Origin: Deltaproteobacteria bacterium
GTDB lineage: Bacteria; Desulfobacterota; DSM-4660; Desulfatiglandales; HGW-15
NCBI GenBank assembly: GCA_019308525.1
Contig: JAFDIC010000023.1
Coordinates: 1-20,849 of the forward strand
Direction of reading: 5' to 3'
Length of the DNA stretch: 20,849 bases
How positions within the stretch are numbered: position 1 is the first letter of the stretch; each line of letters begins with the position of its first letter. Positions 10,792-18,365 of the stretch are shown piece after piece. The notes below the pieces were generated by a model, which worked only from the letters and a program-made list of their open reading frames with translations, ran no database searches and was not told the origin of the DNA. A program made the translations under genes and the position numbers.

Positions 10792-11649
10792 TTACCCAAT
10801 AGCACCACCGCCGTTTTTTGTCAAGGAGAGGGAAACAAAGGCGTTGCCGAGGCGCAAAAATTCCTCCATGTCCAGGGATTCCGCCCGCCTCCGGGGATCG
10901 ATAGCACTTTGCTCCAATACCCATTGGAGGGCGTCAGGGGGCAAATCTCTAAGCCCGGCCTTGAGGGAATTAATGAGAGTTTTTCTCCTGTGGGAGAAGG
11001 CAGCGTGTACGATTCTATCAAAGCCCTCATCGTCACGGGCCCTTTTTGGGTAGGGTTTCTCAAAGTCGATTTCGAGGACCTGGGCACCCACCTTGGGCCT
11101 TGGGTAGAATGCCTCTCGAGGAACGACCAGCAGGGGTGTGAGAGTGGCGTAGTAACGCAAGAGGACTGTTATCGCCCCATAGTCCCGGGTTCCGGGCGAG
11201 GCCGTGAGCCTCCGGGCAAGTTCAAGCTGAAACATAAGGATGGCCCTGTTTACCCATTTTCTGTGTTGGATAAGTTTTCCCAGCGTGGGAGAGGAGATAT
11301 TGAAAGGGATATTTCCTATTACAAGGACTCCCTTGTCCCAGGGAAGTGGGAGTTCAAGGAAATCAATACTCAAGATATCGGCATTGACCAGTTCAACATT
11401 TCTGATGCCCCCGCTGGAAAGCCTCTGGCCAAGGATGGGGATGAGCCTCGAGTCCTTTTCGACCGCCACTACCTGCCGGACATGCCGGGCAAGGGGGATT
11501 GTTAAGTCTCCCATGCCGGCCCCGATCTCCAGCACCCGGTCTGATTCCCGGAACCTGGAAACCCTGATTATCTTATTGACCAGGTTGGGATCCCGCAAAA
11601 AGTGTTGTCCGAGTCGCTTGTCAGGGCGAAAAAACTTGGGGGAAGTCAT
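10792..11649 (-). CDS. rsmA: 16S rRNA (adenine1518/1519-N6) dimethyltransferase
   Basis: This KsgA/Dim1 enzyme dimethylates two adjacent adenosines near the 3' end of 16S rRNA during small-subunit assembly, using SAM. The N-terminal KRLGQHFL (11-18) and SAM-binding EIGAGMGDLT (41-50) are diagnostic. VNADIL (88-93) binds the adenine of SAM. Catalytic motif IV reads NIPFN (113-117), where most KsgA proteins have NLPYN. FSHRRKTL near the C-terminus is also typical. At 285 residues the length is normal. AAGGA lies eleven bases before the ATG, and 36 bases separate it from tsaD. Confidence 0.95.
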   Translation of the reverse strand: MTSPKFFRPDKRLGQHFLRDPNLVNKIIRVSRFRESDRVLEIGAGMGDLTIPLARHVRQVVAVEKDSRLIPILGQRLSSGGIRNVELVNADILSIDFLELPLPWDKGVLVIGNIPFNISSPTLGKLIQHRKWVNRAILMFQLELARRLTASPGTRDYGAITVLLRYYATLTPLLVVPREAFYPRPKVGAQVLEIDFEKPYPKRARDDEGFDRIVHAAFSHRRKTLINSLKAGLRDLPPDALQWVLEQSAIDPRRRAESLDMEEFLRLGNAFVSLSLTKNGGGAIG

Positions 11650-11685
11650 AGGTGCCGAGTCCTTGGGTTGACCATGGGGTAGCCA

Positions 11686-12738
11686 TCACGGGGTGGCCTG
11701 AGAATTGCCTGGAGAGCTCAAGGGGCGCAGATCCTTTATTGGAAACCTGGATCGAACGTCGATGGACAAATCTGCGACCTCTCCGCCCAAGAGCCGGCGA
11801 TGACCCGCCAGGGCTATCATGGCACCGTTGTCCGTGCAGTAGGATGGCCTGGGATAGTAGAACTTGAATCCGCTCCTTGAGGCCATTTCTTCCAATCTCT
11901 CCCTCAGGGCCCTGTTACATGCCACCCCTCCGGCTATTACCAGGCTCTCCACTCCTGCCTTCTCCCTGGCCAGAATCAATTTCTGCACAAGTACGTCGAC
12001 CACGGCCGCTTGGAACGAGGCGGCAATGTCTTCCACAGTCACGGAAGGCTCCCTTCCCTGGCGCCACTTTTTGACATATAACGCTACCGCTGTCTTGAGG
12101 CCGCTGAAGCTGAAATCCAGGGAATCGGGGGACAGATAGGCCCTGGGGAAATTGATCCTGTCTTTTCTCCCGGACCGGGAGAGCCTTTCTATGACAACTC
12201 CCCCTGGATAGCCGAGGCCCAGTATCTTTGCGATCTTGTCAAAGGCCTCACCCGCTGCATCGTCCAGGGTCTGTCCAAGGAGCTGATAATCTCCGAACCC
12301 CTTGACGTGAAAAATGGAGGTATGCCCTCCCGCAACGGTGAGGGCCACGAAAGGAAAGTCTGGTTTTTCCTCTTCAAGGAATACAGAAAGGATGTGACCC
12401 TCGAGATGATTTACCGCCACAAGGGGTACCTCGTGAACATAGGAGAGGGCCTTGGCATAGTAAAGCCCTATGAGGAGGGAACCTATGAGACCGGGACCGA
12501 TTGTCACGGCAATTCCGTCAAGGTCGCTCATCTGGATAGAGGCCTCTGATAGGGCCTTTTCCGCGACCGGAACCAGGTTTCGGAGGTGTTCCCTGGAAGC
12601 CAACTCAGGTACCACTCCGCCATAAGGGTGATGTATGCTTACCTGGGAGTGGACGACGTTGGATAGGGTCCGATGACCATCCACCACAACAGCGACAGAG
12701 GTATCATCACAGGAGGTATCTATTCCTAGGATAACCAT
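11686..12738 (-). CDS. tsaD: tRNA N6-adenosine threonylcarbamoyltransferase
   Basis: TsaD transfers the threonylcarbamoyl group to A37 of ANN-decoding tRNAs to form t6A, in a complex with TsaB and TsaE. TsaE is encoded about 5 kb upstream in the same strand run. The ASKHA fold begins with LGIDTSCDDTSVAVV (4-18). The metal-binding HLEGH motif is at 111-115, and VAGGVACN appears in the second half. At 350 residues it is of normal size. Its ATG overlaps the frame of the PP2C remnant by 13 bases, so a deletion upstream has brought this start close to the end of the kinase gene. Confidence 0.96.
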   Translation of the reverse strand: MVILGIDTSCDDTSVAVVVDGHRTLSNVVHSQVSIHHPYGGVVPELASREHLRNLVPVAEKALSEASIQMSDLDGIAVTIGPGLIGSLLIGLYYAKALSYVHEVPLVAVNHLEGHILSVFLEEEKPDFPFVALTVAGGHTSIFHVKGFGDYQLLGQTLDDAAGEAFDKIAKILGLGYPGGVVIERLSRSGRKDRINFPRAYLSPDSLDFSFSGLKTAVALYVKKWRQGREPSVTVEDIAASFQAAVVDVLVQKLILAREKAGVESLVIAGGVACNRALRERLEEMASRSGFKFYYPRPSYCTDNGAMIALAGHRRLLGGEVADLSIDVRSRFPIKDLRPLSSPGNSQATP

Positions 12739-12848
12739 GATCTCTCATGTACGATGTATAGACCCGGTCCAGGCGCAACCAGGATCGAGTCCTGGTCTGT
12801 CTCCCGCCTCAACCCCTTGTCAGTCTTTCCTGCGGCCTTGACGCGCAT
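12726..12848 (-). pseudogene. Truncated PP2C-type Ser/Thr phosphatase (N-terminal stub)
   Basis: This 40-residue frame starts with ATG eight bases beyond the kinase stop, with AAGGAG in the end of the kinase gene as ribosome-binding site. It reads MRVKAAGKTDKG, then LRRETDQDSILVAPGPGLYIV, which is the typical start of Stp1/PP2C phosphatases (GKTDxGxxRxxNxDs...GLyvV). In intact proteins the next residues are the metal-binding ADGMGG; here the frame runs instead into HERSWLS and stops inside tsaD. Homology ends at about 12750. The other 200 or more residues are missing, so no phosphatase can be made. The match rests on recalled consensus, not on a search. Confidence 0.72.
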
Positions 12849-12855
12849 GTGTATC

Positions 12856-15165
12856 TCAGGACTCCTTGGGCCGTTTTTTTTGCAAAACTTGGTCGATCCT
12901 GCTGATGACTTTCTTGAGGTGTTCGCACAGGAGACCAGCACTCTGGTATCGCTTTTCAGGTTCCTTTTGGAGTGCCTTGTTGATGATCATTTCAACAACC
13001 GAGGGGATCGAAGGAACTAGTAAACGGATGGGCCGCGGGTCCTCTTTTACGATCTTTCGCATAGTCGTAGCAATATCCTTGGCCCCAAAGGGATGGACAG
13101 AACAAAGCATCTGGTACAGGACAATGCCAAGGGAGAAGATGTCCGTACGACCGTCCACTTTCTTACCCAGTACCTGTTCAGGGGACATGTAGAGGGAAGT
13201 ACCGCGGAGGGGAGAGGCTTTTGTATTCAAGGCAGACCCAAGGTTTGCCATGCCGAAGTCAGTAACCTTTGCAACCATATCGGTTGTGTCGAGGATGATA
13301 TTGGAAGGCCTGATGTTGCCATGGACAAGCCCCTTACTATGGGCATATTGGATGGCCTCGGCGACTTGGCTACAGATAGCGAGGGCATCCTTCAGGGGCA
13401 ACAGATTATCCTTTTGTATGTAGTAGTCCAGGTTCTCGCCTTCCAGGTACTTCATCACAATAAACAGTGTGTCGCCTTTGACCCCGTGACCCAGCACACG
13501 GACTATGTTAGGATGATTTAAAGATTTGGCCGACCGGACGCCTGCCACAATCCGCGTCTTCACCTCGGCAACAGCATCCCCCGGGAAACTGCCAAGGCTG
13601 ATTGTCTTCACGGCAAAGAGGCCTTGGCTCTTAGGTTCCACTGCCTGGTACACGCGCCCGATTTTGCCATGGCCCAGTTCCTCACCCAGCTTGAGTCCAC
13701 CCAACTCCGGTTCCGGCCGATAATCCTCCCGTGCAAGTTCTTCCTCAGCCTCTGGAAAACCCGCTTCGGCAGAAGGTTTCGCAACAAGGCCCTCAGTCCA
13801 GAAGAACTTCTTTAGCAGGACGATTATCAATCCCCCCAGTATTATCATTAACACGGGAGGTGCCACCTTTATCCAGATCTTGAAAAACAGGAAGGAAACC
13901 GTGCCTGCAATGATATAGGTAAAGGCAATAGCCACCGTGAGCGTGGCACCTTTGCCGGGTGCCATTGTGGGCAGCAACAGGCAGAGAAAAACGCCAAACA
14001 GGACCAGGACACCCAGTTCGATGAACCTGGTCCAACCAGGCCGCAGGAGGAATCGCTGGTTGAGGATATTCTCCACGGAGTTGGCGATAATGTCCACGCC
14101 CGGAATGCCCTTCCCGATGGGGGTATTAAACAAGTCCCGGGGGTCCGGTCCGGATGTACCGACGATTACGATCTTGTTCTTGAAAAGACCCGTGGGTATC
14201 TCATTCTTGAGGACCTTGGAAATGGGAGTTTGGTGAAAGACTTTTCCCGGTCCCTGGCTCCAGCTTATAAGCGTACTTGCCTTTTCCCCCGTAAAAGGTA
14301 TCTCAAGCACCACCGATGGTTTTTCACGCCTGAGCACGATTTTCTTGCCGATTGTGAGACTGGTATCCTTCCCGTCCATACCATAGAATACCTTGACGAT
14401 GGCTATTGGCAGCGAGGGGAAGTAGATGTCCCTCAGGTATCTCAACACGTAAACCTGGTCCCTTACTTGTCCGCCATCCTCGGGGAATAGGTTGTAGAAC
14501 CCGATTCCAGCGGCAGCCTGGGCAAGCTCCCTGGCCAGTGGCTCCATCCTGGCTACTGAAAGAATTAGAAGGCTCTGGTCACGGGAGTCCGGGGCATTGA
14601 CACTCTTGATGGCGTGCTTCTGGACGAATTCGGGGACCTTTCTGTCTCTTTCCTGGCTGGAGGGTTGAAATCGGACGGGCAGGACCACGTTGTTCGCTTC
14701 CTTGATTGCCTGGTGAAGCTTCCTGTCATGGTCCAGTTCCCCTATTGCCTGAACCAGCTTGTGATAGAAAGACAGATTGGGTCCCTCCTTTACCAGGCCC
14801 AGACGCTCATAAGAGGTCTTCAAATCCCTCAAGGCCCTCAGGTAGTCGTTTCCGGCCCTCCCTGGAAAAGGGATGGTGAATGATATGACCTTGGCGCCCG
14901 CCAGGGACAGGTTGTGAATGAGCTGAGCGATAATGTCCCCCCTCCAAGGCAAGGGGCCGAACTCGGAAAGATCCTCTTTCGAGATAACTACCAGTTCAAT
15001 ATGGGGGTTTCTCTCCTTCGGAGAAGCCAACCTTGCCCTGAGGTCGTAAGCCCTGATCTCAAAGATCCCTGTAAAATCCCATATACCGGTATAGGTGATA
15101 AAAAGAAAAAAAGCGGTGACTAGGAGACCTACGGTCCAATGTGGGATATCGATCTTGCTTTTCAT
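12856..15165 (-). CDS. CHASE2-domain membrane receptor with a kinase-like (probable pseudokinase) domain
   Basis: This 769-residue protein has an N-terminal membrane helix (about 13-29), a periplasmic CHASE2 sensor (about 36-370, including IVIVGTSGPDPRDLFNTPIG), and three more helices (about 381-400, 408-428, 434-452). A cytoplasmic Hanks-type kinase fold (about 490-755) follows. The glycine loop GHGKIG (498-503), Lys520 in FAVK, DFG (636-638), SPE (661-663) and Asp675 are intact, so ATP binding is plausible. The catalytic loop reads HGNIRPSN (615-622) instead of HRDxKxxN: the catalytic Asp is Asn617 and the usual Lys is Arg619. I checked these codons in the nucleotide sequence. Phosphotransfer may therefore be weak or absent. 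A cut-off PP2C phosphatase follows at once. AAGGGA precedes the ATG. Confidence 0.9.
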   Translation of the reverse strand: MKSKIDIPHWTVGLLVTAFFLFITYTGIWDFTGIFEIRAYDLRARLASPKERNPHIELVVISKEDLSEFGPLPWRGDIIAQLIHNLSLAGAKVISFTIPFPGRAGNDYLRALRDLKTSYERLGLVKEGPNLSFYHKLVQAIGELDHDRKLHQAIKEANNVVLPVRFQPSSQERDRKVPEFVQKHAIKSVNAPDSRDQSLLILSVARMEPLARELAQAAAGIGFYNLFPEDGGQVRDQVYVLRYLRDIYFPSLPIAIVKVFYGMDGKDTSLTIGKKIVLRREKPSVVLEIPFTGEKASTLISWSQGPGKVFHQTPISKVLKNEIPTGLFKNKIVIVGTSGPDPRDLFNTPIGKGIPGVDIIANSVENILNQRFLLRPGWTRFIELGVLVLFGVFLCLLLPTMAPGKGATLTVAIAFTYIIAGTVSFLFFKIWIKVAPPVLMIILGGLIIVLLKKFFWTEGLVAKPSAEAGFPEAEEELAREDYRPEPELGGLKLGEELGHGKIGRVYQAVEPKSQGLFAVKTISLGSFPGDAVAEVKTRIVAGVRSAKSLNHPNIVRVLGHGVKGDTLFIVMKYLEGENLDYYIQKDNLLPLKDALAICSQVAEAIQYAHSKGLVHGNIRPSNIILDTTDMVAKVTDFGMANLGSALNTKASPLRGTSLYMSPEQVLGKKVDGRTDIFSLGIVLYQMLCSVHPFGAKDIATTMRKIVKEDPRPIRLLVPSIPSVVEMIINKALQKEPEKRYQSAGLLCEHLKKVISRIDQVLQKKRPKES

Positions 15166-15225
15166 CTGATCCCTTTTCCAGTTATGACTCCTGGCCCGAG
15201 ACTCGAAAAGAGTGCGGCAGGGGTA

Positions 15226-15789
15226 TCACAGGGTCAGGTAAGGCTTTATCCTTCTGTAAGTTCTCTGGTTGATTCCCTTAGCCCCCAGTATTTCTTCAAG
15301 TGTGTTGTATTTCCCCCTCTTCGCCCTTTCCCGCACGATAGCCTCTGCGATCCTTGGGCCTATGCCGGGGACGGCAACGAGATCGGATTCCGTGGCCCTG
15401 TTGACGGACAGAGGGATTCCAAGGGAAACCCTGTAGTAGGCATCCATCCTGCCAACTATAAGTTGAGTGGAGTCCCCCGCAGACAGTATGGTGACCTTTG
15501 TGCCGGGTCTAACAATGGCTTCTCCCTCAATCTCTCCATGGTGCCCCTGGCGTTCCTTCAGGCCACCCGCCTTCTTCAGGATCGATTCGAGCGTGGTTTT
15601 GTTCGGATCAACGGGATATACACCGGGAAACCTGACCTCTCCCTCAACTTGGACATAGGAGGGCCTCTCGTAGATAACAATATCATCCGGGGGGGTTGCC
15701 AGGAGGATATTGGCGGCGTGACCCAGGAGGAGGATGAAGATCAAAATCAAGATTCCACCGGGTCTAGGATTCTTCTTGGACCTGATCAT
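15226..15789 (-). CDS. Secreted/membrane-anchored SLBB and helix-hairpin-helix (ComEA-like) protein
   Basis: Numbered from the first in-frame TTG (15801), a hydrophobic N-terminal helix (about 16-35) suggests export or a membrane anchor. An SLBB-like domain follows (about 49-117, with SYVQVEGEVRFPGVYPV). The C-terminus is a ComEA-type helix-hairpin-helix DNA-binding region (VNRATESDLVAVPGIGPRIA, 133-152). ComEA proteins bind incoming double-stranded DNA during natural transformation; a small extracytoplasmic DNA-binding role is the likely inference here. I chose ATG 15789, giving 187 residues; a TTG at 15801 would add four. The gene overlaps the 3' end of lysC by 26 bases, so its expression is tied to lysC. 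No other competence gene is visible in the window. Confidence 0.82.
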   Translation of the reverse strand: MIRSKKNPRPGGILILIFILLLGHAANILLATPPDDIVIYERPSYVQVEGEVRFPGVYPVDPNKTTLESILKKAGGLKERQGHHGEIEGEAIVRPGTKVTILSAGDSTQLIVGRMDAYYRVSLGIPLSVNRATESDLVAVPGIGPRIAEAIVRERAKRGKYNTLEEILGAKGINQRTYRRIKPYLTL

Positions 15790-17002
15790 TGTCAAGACCA
15801 AAGGCTCTATGGAGTTCCCTTACTGCCAGCTCCGTGTATTTTTCCTCTATGACGCATGAGATCTTTATTTCCGAGGTGCTTATCATCATTATGTTTATGT
15901 TCTCGTTTGCCAAGGTCTGAAACATGCGCTGGGCGACCCCGGCATGAGTCCTCATCCCCACTCCCACTATGGAAACCTTCGCAATGTTTTCGTCCCCCAA
16001 GACCTTCTCCGCCTTGATATCCTTGGCAACCTCCTTCACCAGTTCCATGGTTTTATAAAACTCTGTCTTGGGAACCGTGAAAGTAAGGTCTGTCCTGCCG
16101 TCTTCGCTACTGGTATTCTGGACTATCATGTCCACGACGATACCGGATTGGAAGATGGGCTGAAATATCTTGGCAGCTATTCCCGGCATATCAGGGACCT
16201 TTGTGATCGTCACCCTGGCCTCGTCCTTGTTATATGCGACGCCGGAGACCAGGACTTTCTCCATATCTTTTGTCTCAGATGTGACCATAGTGCCCCTTTC
16301 ATTGATAAAGGTTGATCTTACATGGAGTGGCACATTGTATTTCTTGGCGAACTCAACGGCCCTGATCTCCAGGACCTTGGCCCCCATGCTTGCTATCTCA
16401 AGCATTTCGTCATAGGAAATGAAGTCCAATTTCCGCGCCCTGGGACACAGGTTCGGGTCCGTGGTAAAGATACCATCAACATCGGTAAAGATTTCGCAAA
16501 CCTCTGCATCAAGGGCTGCTGCCAATGCGACCGCGGTTGTGTCAGAGCCACCCCGGCCCAGGGTGGTTATGTTCCCGTTTTCGTCCAGGCCCTGGAATCC
16601 CGCCACCGCGACTATTTTGCCTGCCTCAAGCTCTCTTAGGATACTTGAAGTTTCAATATTATGAATTCGTGCCCTGCCGTACATTTGATCCGTGCGGATG
16701 GGTACCTGGAAGCCCAGAAAGGACCGCGCCTCATATCCCATGGATTGAACCGCAATGGCAAAGAGGGCGACGCTCGCCTGTTCTCCGGTCGCCATCAATA
16801 CGTCCAGCTCTCTTGGATCAGGGTTGTCCGACATTTCGTGCGCCAGGCGGATCAGGTGATCCGTCTGGCCGGCCATAGCCGACAGCACGATTACCATCTT
16901 GTTCCCCTGCTTGTAGTACTCGATGACCCTTTTGGCAACACCCCTGATTTTTTCTATGCTGGCCACCGAAGTCCCGCCGTATTTCTGAACGATAATGGAC
17001 AT
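15764..17002 (-). CDS. lysC: Aspartate kinase (aspartokinase), monofunctional
   Basis: The enzyme phosphorylates aspartate, the first step toward lysine, threonine and methionine, and so supplies the methionine used by metK. I start at ATG 17002 (412 residues). The product then begins MSIIVQKYGGTSV as in the family, and GGAG lies about twelve bases upstream. The longer open frame to 17140 only adds unrelated leader residues. Motifs are KYGGTSV (7-13), GRGGSDTTAVALA (149-161) and FTDVDGIFTTDP (172-183). Two ACT domains fill the C-terminal third (about 262-412), with VGMRTHAGVAQRMF and ENINIMMISTSEI, so allosteric feedback by lysine or threonine is expected. Confidence 0.95.
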   Translation of the reverse strand: MSIIVQKYGGTSVASIEKIRGVAKRVIEYYKQGNKMVIVLSAMAGQTDHLIRLAHEMSDNPDPRELDVLMATGEQASVALFAIAVQSMGYEARSFLGFQVPIRTDQMYGRARIHNIETSSILRELEAGKIVAVAGFQGLDENGNITTLGRGGSDTTAVALAAALDAEVCEIFTDVDGIFTTDPNLCPRARKLDFISYDEMLEIASMGAKVLEIRAVEFAKKYNVPLHVRSTFINERGTMVTSETKDMEKVLVSGVAYNKDEARVTITKVPDMPGIAAKIFQPIFQSGIVVDMIVQNTSSEDGRTDLTFTVPKTEFYKTMELVKEVAKDIKAEKVLGDENIAKVSIVGVGMRTHAGVAQRMFQTLANENINIMMISTSEIKISCVIEEKYTELAVRELHRAFGLDNDQVQEES

Positions 17003-17035
17003 TTGTGCCCCAGTCTCCTCGAAATCAAATAGAAA

Positions 17036-17064
17036 AATATAGCAAGAATCCTGGCTTGCTTCAA
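17036..17064 (-). promoter_or_regulatory. Sigma-70-type promoter of lysC
   Basis: On the minus strand TTGAAG (complement at 17059-17064) and TATATT (complement at 17036-17041) are separated by exactly 17 bases. Transcription would start near 17029, leaving a leader of roughly 27 bases. That is too short for a lysine riboswitch. It suggests that lysC and the genes after it form a transcription unit separate from acpS-nnr-tsaE-osmC. Confidence 0.65.
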
Positions 17065-17185
17065 CCACATAATTTTTCTCCACCCGAAAGCCCCAGGGGC
17101 CTTGGCGAACGGCACCCTTTAATTGGTTGTGAAAATCCACACCCTGTGGGCGTGGTCATGGGGATTGGCCACACCGTGATATGCC

Positions 17186-17286
17186 GGGGAAGAATCCAGG
17201 AGCCAGAATCCAGAAGAAGAACAACAGGGCCAATATGAACCCGCTTGCATGGTTGTTCTATCCTGGCTCCTGAATTCTTGATACCC
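17186..17286. repeat. Long inverted-repeat (hairpin) element upstream of lysC
   Basis: The left arm at 17186-17207 (GGGGAAGAATCCAGGAGCCA and on) pairs with the right arm at 17260-17286, whose complement reads GGGGTATCAAGAATTCAGGA and on. An inner stem GAACAAC/GTTGTTC (17219-17225 with 17252-17258) extends the hairpin. The words CAGGAGCCAGAA and GAATTC are shared with the repeat between metK and ahcY, so this is probably the same dispersed family. The 327-base gap between osmC and lysC holds only this element and the lysC promoter, with no gene that I can support. Confidence 0.75.
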
Positions 17287-17329
17287 CGCTGCTTGCTGAG
17301 GGGCAGTTCATCCCGCCCGGCCCGGTATC

Positions 17330-17803
17330 TCAATACTCCTGGATCTCTGCATGCCAGGAGCACTGGACACACTCCCTCACGGTCTGATAGGCAGGACATT
17401 TCTCGGCGTAGAAATCCAGGACCCTCAAGGCCTTCTCCCTTGTGCCCTTCGGTATTTTCAGCCGATAGTCCAGGCGAATCTTTGTAATCCTGAGGACGCC
17501 CTCTACTTCTTCAATGTCTCCTTCCACGCGGGCAACCAGGTTCCCGGCAGAGGGAATTCCCCGCACATCCAGCGCGGTCCCCAATGTCCCGGTCAGTCAA
17601 CCGGCCACGCCGGCCACTATGTGATCCAGGGTGGCGGGGTACTCCGGTCCGGTGATTTCACGTCCGTACTTCTGCTGGTAGAAATCCTTTACTCCCCCAT
17701 GAATGCCGAAGTGAAGAGGTTCTGTGAAATTTTCAACATATGCCGTCCTGTGAGGTCCCTCGTGTTTCTCGATCCGAATCTTGCACGTGTGTACTGCCGC
17801 CAT
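17330..17803 (-). CDS. OsmC-family redox protein, probable selenoprotein (in-frame TGA read as Sec69)
   Basis: Two pieces in the same frame, split only by TGA (17597-17599), together make a 157-residue OsmC/Ohr-fold protein. The join reads ATLDHIVAGVAG-U-LTGTLGTALD. OsmC-family proteins have their first redox cysteine at exactly this place, at the start of the central helix. The second conserved cysteine is present as EKCPAYQT (Cys136), so a Sec69-Cys136 pair replaces the usual Cys-Cys pair. Extra cysteines follow at 145 and 148. OsmC/Ohr proteins reduce organic and lipid hydroperoxides in the cytoplasm. A very strong AAGGAGGT lies eight bases before the ATG, which is unexpected for a dead gene. 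Sec-containing OsmC-like proteins are known in Deltaproteobacteria. A point-mutated Cys gene or a sequencing error is the alternative. Confidence 0.85.
17552..17581 (-). promoter_or_regulatory. Candidate bacterial SECIS hairpin for the osmC-like gene
   Basis: Nineteen bases after the TGA the transcript can form CCGC/GCGG (17574-17577 with 17561-17564) around the nine-base loop GCTGGATGT. An outer stem GGGA/TCCC (17578-17581 with 17552-17555) extends it across a five-base bulge. The apical loop starts 23 bases after the TGA and begins with G, which fits the usual bacterial SECIS position and loop pattern. It is a short stem drawn by eye, so the exact fold is uncertain. Confidence 0.5.
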
Positions 17804-17828
17804 CTTTTCTTACCTCCTTGTCATCGGG

Positions 17829-18332
17829 TTATCGAGACTCTATTGATAGGCCACTTGTGGCCAAATGCCGTCCCAGGGCTTTGATGATTTGGACCGCTCG
17901 TGGATGGTCTCCGGAGAGGACGATCCTCCTCTCGAAATCACCGATAAAGAACAGTTCAACCATGATCCTGTGCTCAGGCAGGATTTCCGGCCACTTATCA
18001 GCCCATTCCAGCACAACGACAGCCGGCTCGTAGAGATATTCCTCCAGTCCCGCCCCGAGAAACTCGGATATGTCGTTCAACCGGTAGACATCCATGTGAT
18101 AGAACTTGAGCGTGCCATAGTATTCGTTTACAAGGGTGAACGAAGGGCTGGTGACGACCTCATCCGGCCCCAGTCCGAGACCCAGGCCTATGCCCTTTGC
18201 CAGGCACGTTTTTCCAGAACCCAATTCCCCTGCCAGTCCGACGATATCGCCCTCCTGGAGCAGCTCGCCAAGTGACTTTCCCACCTGGATAGTTTCCTTT
18301 TCGGATCCGGTCGAAGTGACGAGGGTTTCCAT
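17829..18332 (-). CDS. tsaE: tRNA threonylcarbamoyladenosine biosynthesis ATPase
   Basis: TsaE is the ATPase that drives cycling of the TsaB-TsaD complex during t6A formation on tRNA. At 167 residues it is near the usual size. Walker A is GELGSGKT (35-42), the TSPSFTLVNEY segment is at 61-71, HMDVYRL is at 79-85 and EWAD is at 109-112; all are family hallmarks. It lies 33 bases downstream of nnr, a very common pairing in bacteria, and 25 bases upstream of the OsmC-like gene. TsaD is encoded in the same window. Confidence 0.94.
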   Translation of the reverse strand: METLVTSTGSEKETIQVGKSLGELLQEGDIVGLAGELGSGKTCLAKGIGLGLGLGPDEVVTSPSFTLVNEYYGTLKFYHMDVYRLNDISEFLGAGLEEYLYEPAVVVLEWADKWPEILPEHRIMVELFFIGDFERRIVLSGDHPRAVQIIKALGRHLATSGLSIESR

Positions 18333-18365
18333 CGCATGTTCCAGGAGGATTATCTTTGGCGATCG

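Noticed and set aside
17003..17140. A longer start for aspartate kinase at 17140
   Set aside because: The extra 46 residues are unlike aspartokinase and overlap the predicted promoter. ATG 17002 gives the canonical N-terminus.
17003..17329. Lysine riboswitch upstream of lysC
   Set aside because: The predicted leader is about 27 bases, and the gap is filled by a palindromic repeat with no recognisable riboswitch core.
17330..17584. A separate 84-residue ORF beginning at TTG 17584
   Set aside because: It is the second half of the OsmC-like protein in the same frame. The TTG is an internal Leu codon and has no ribosome-binding site.
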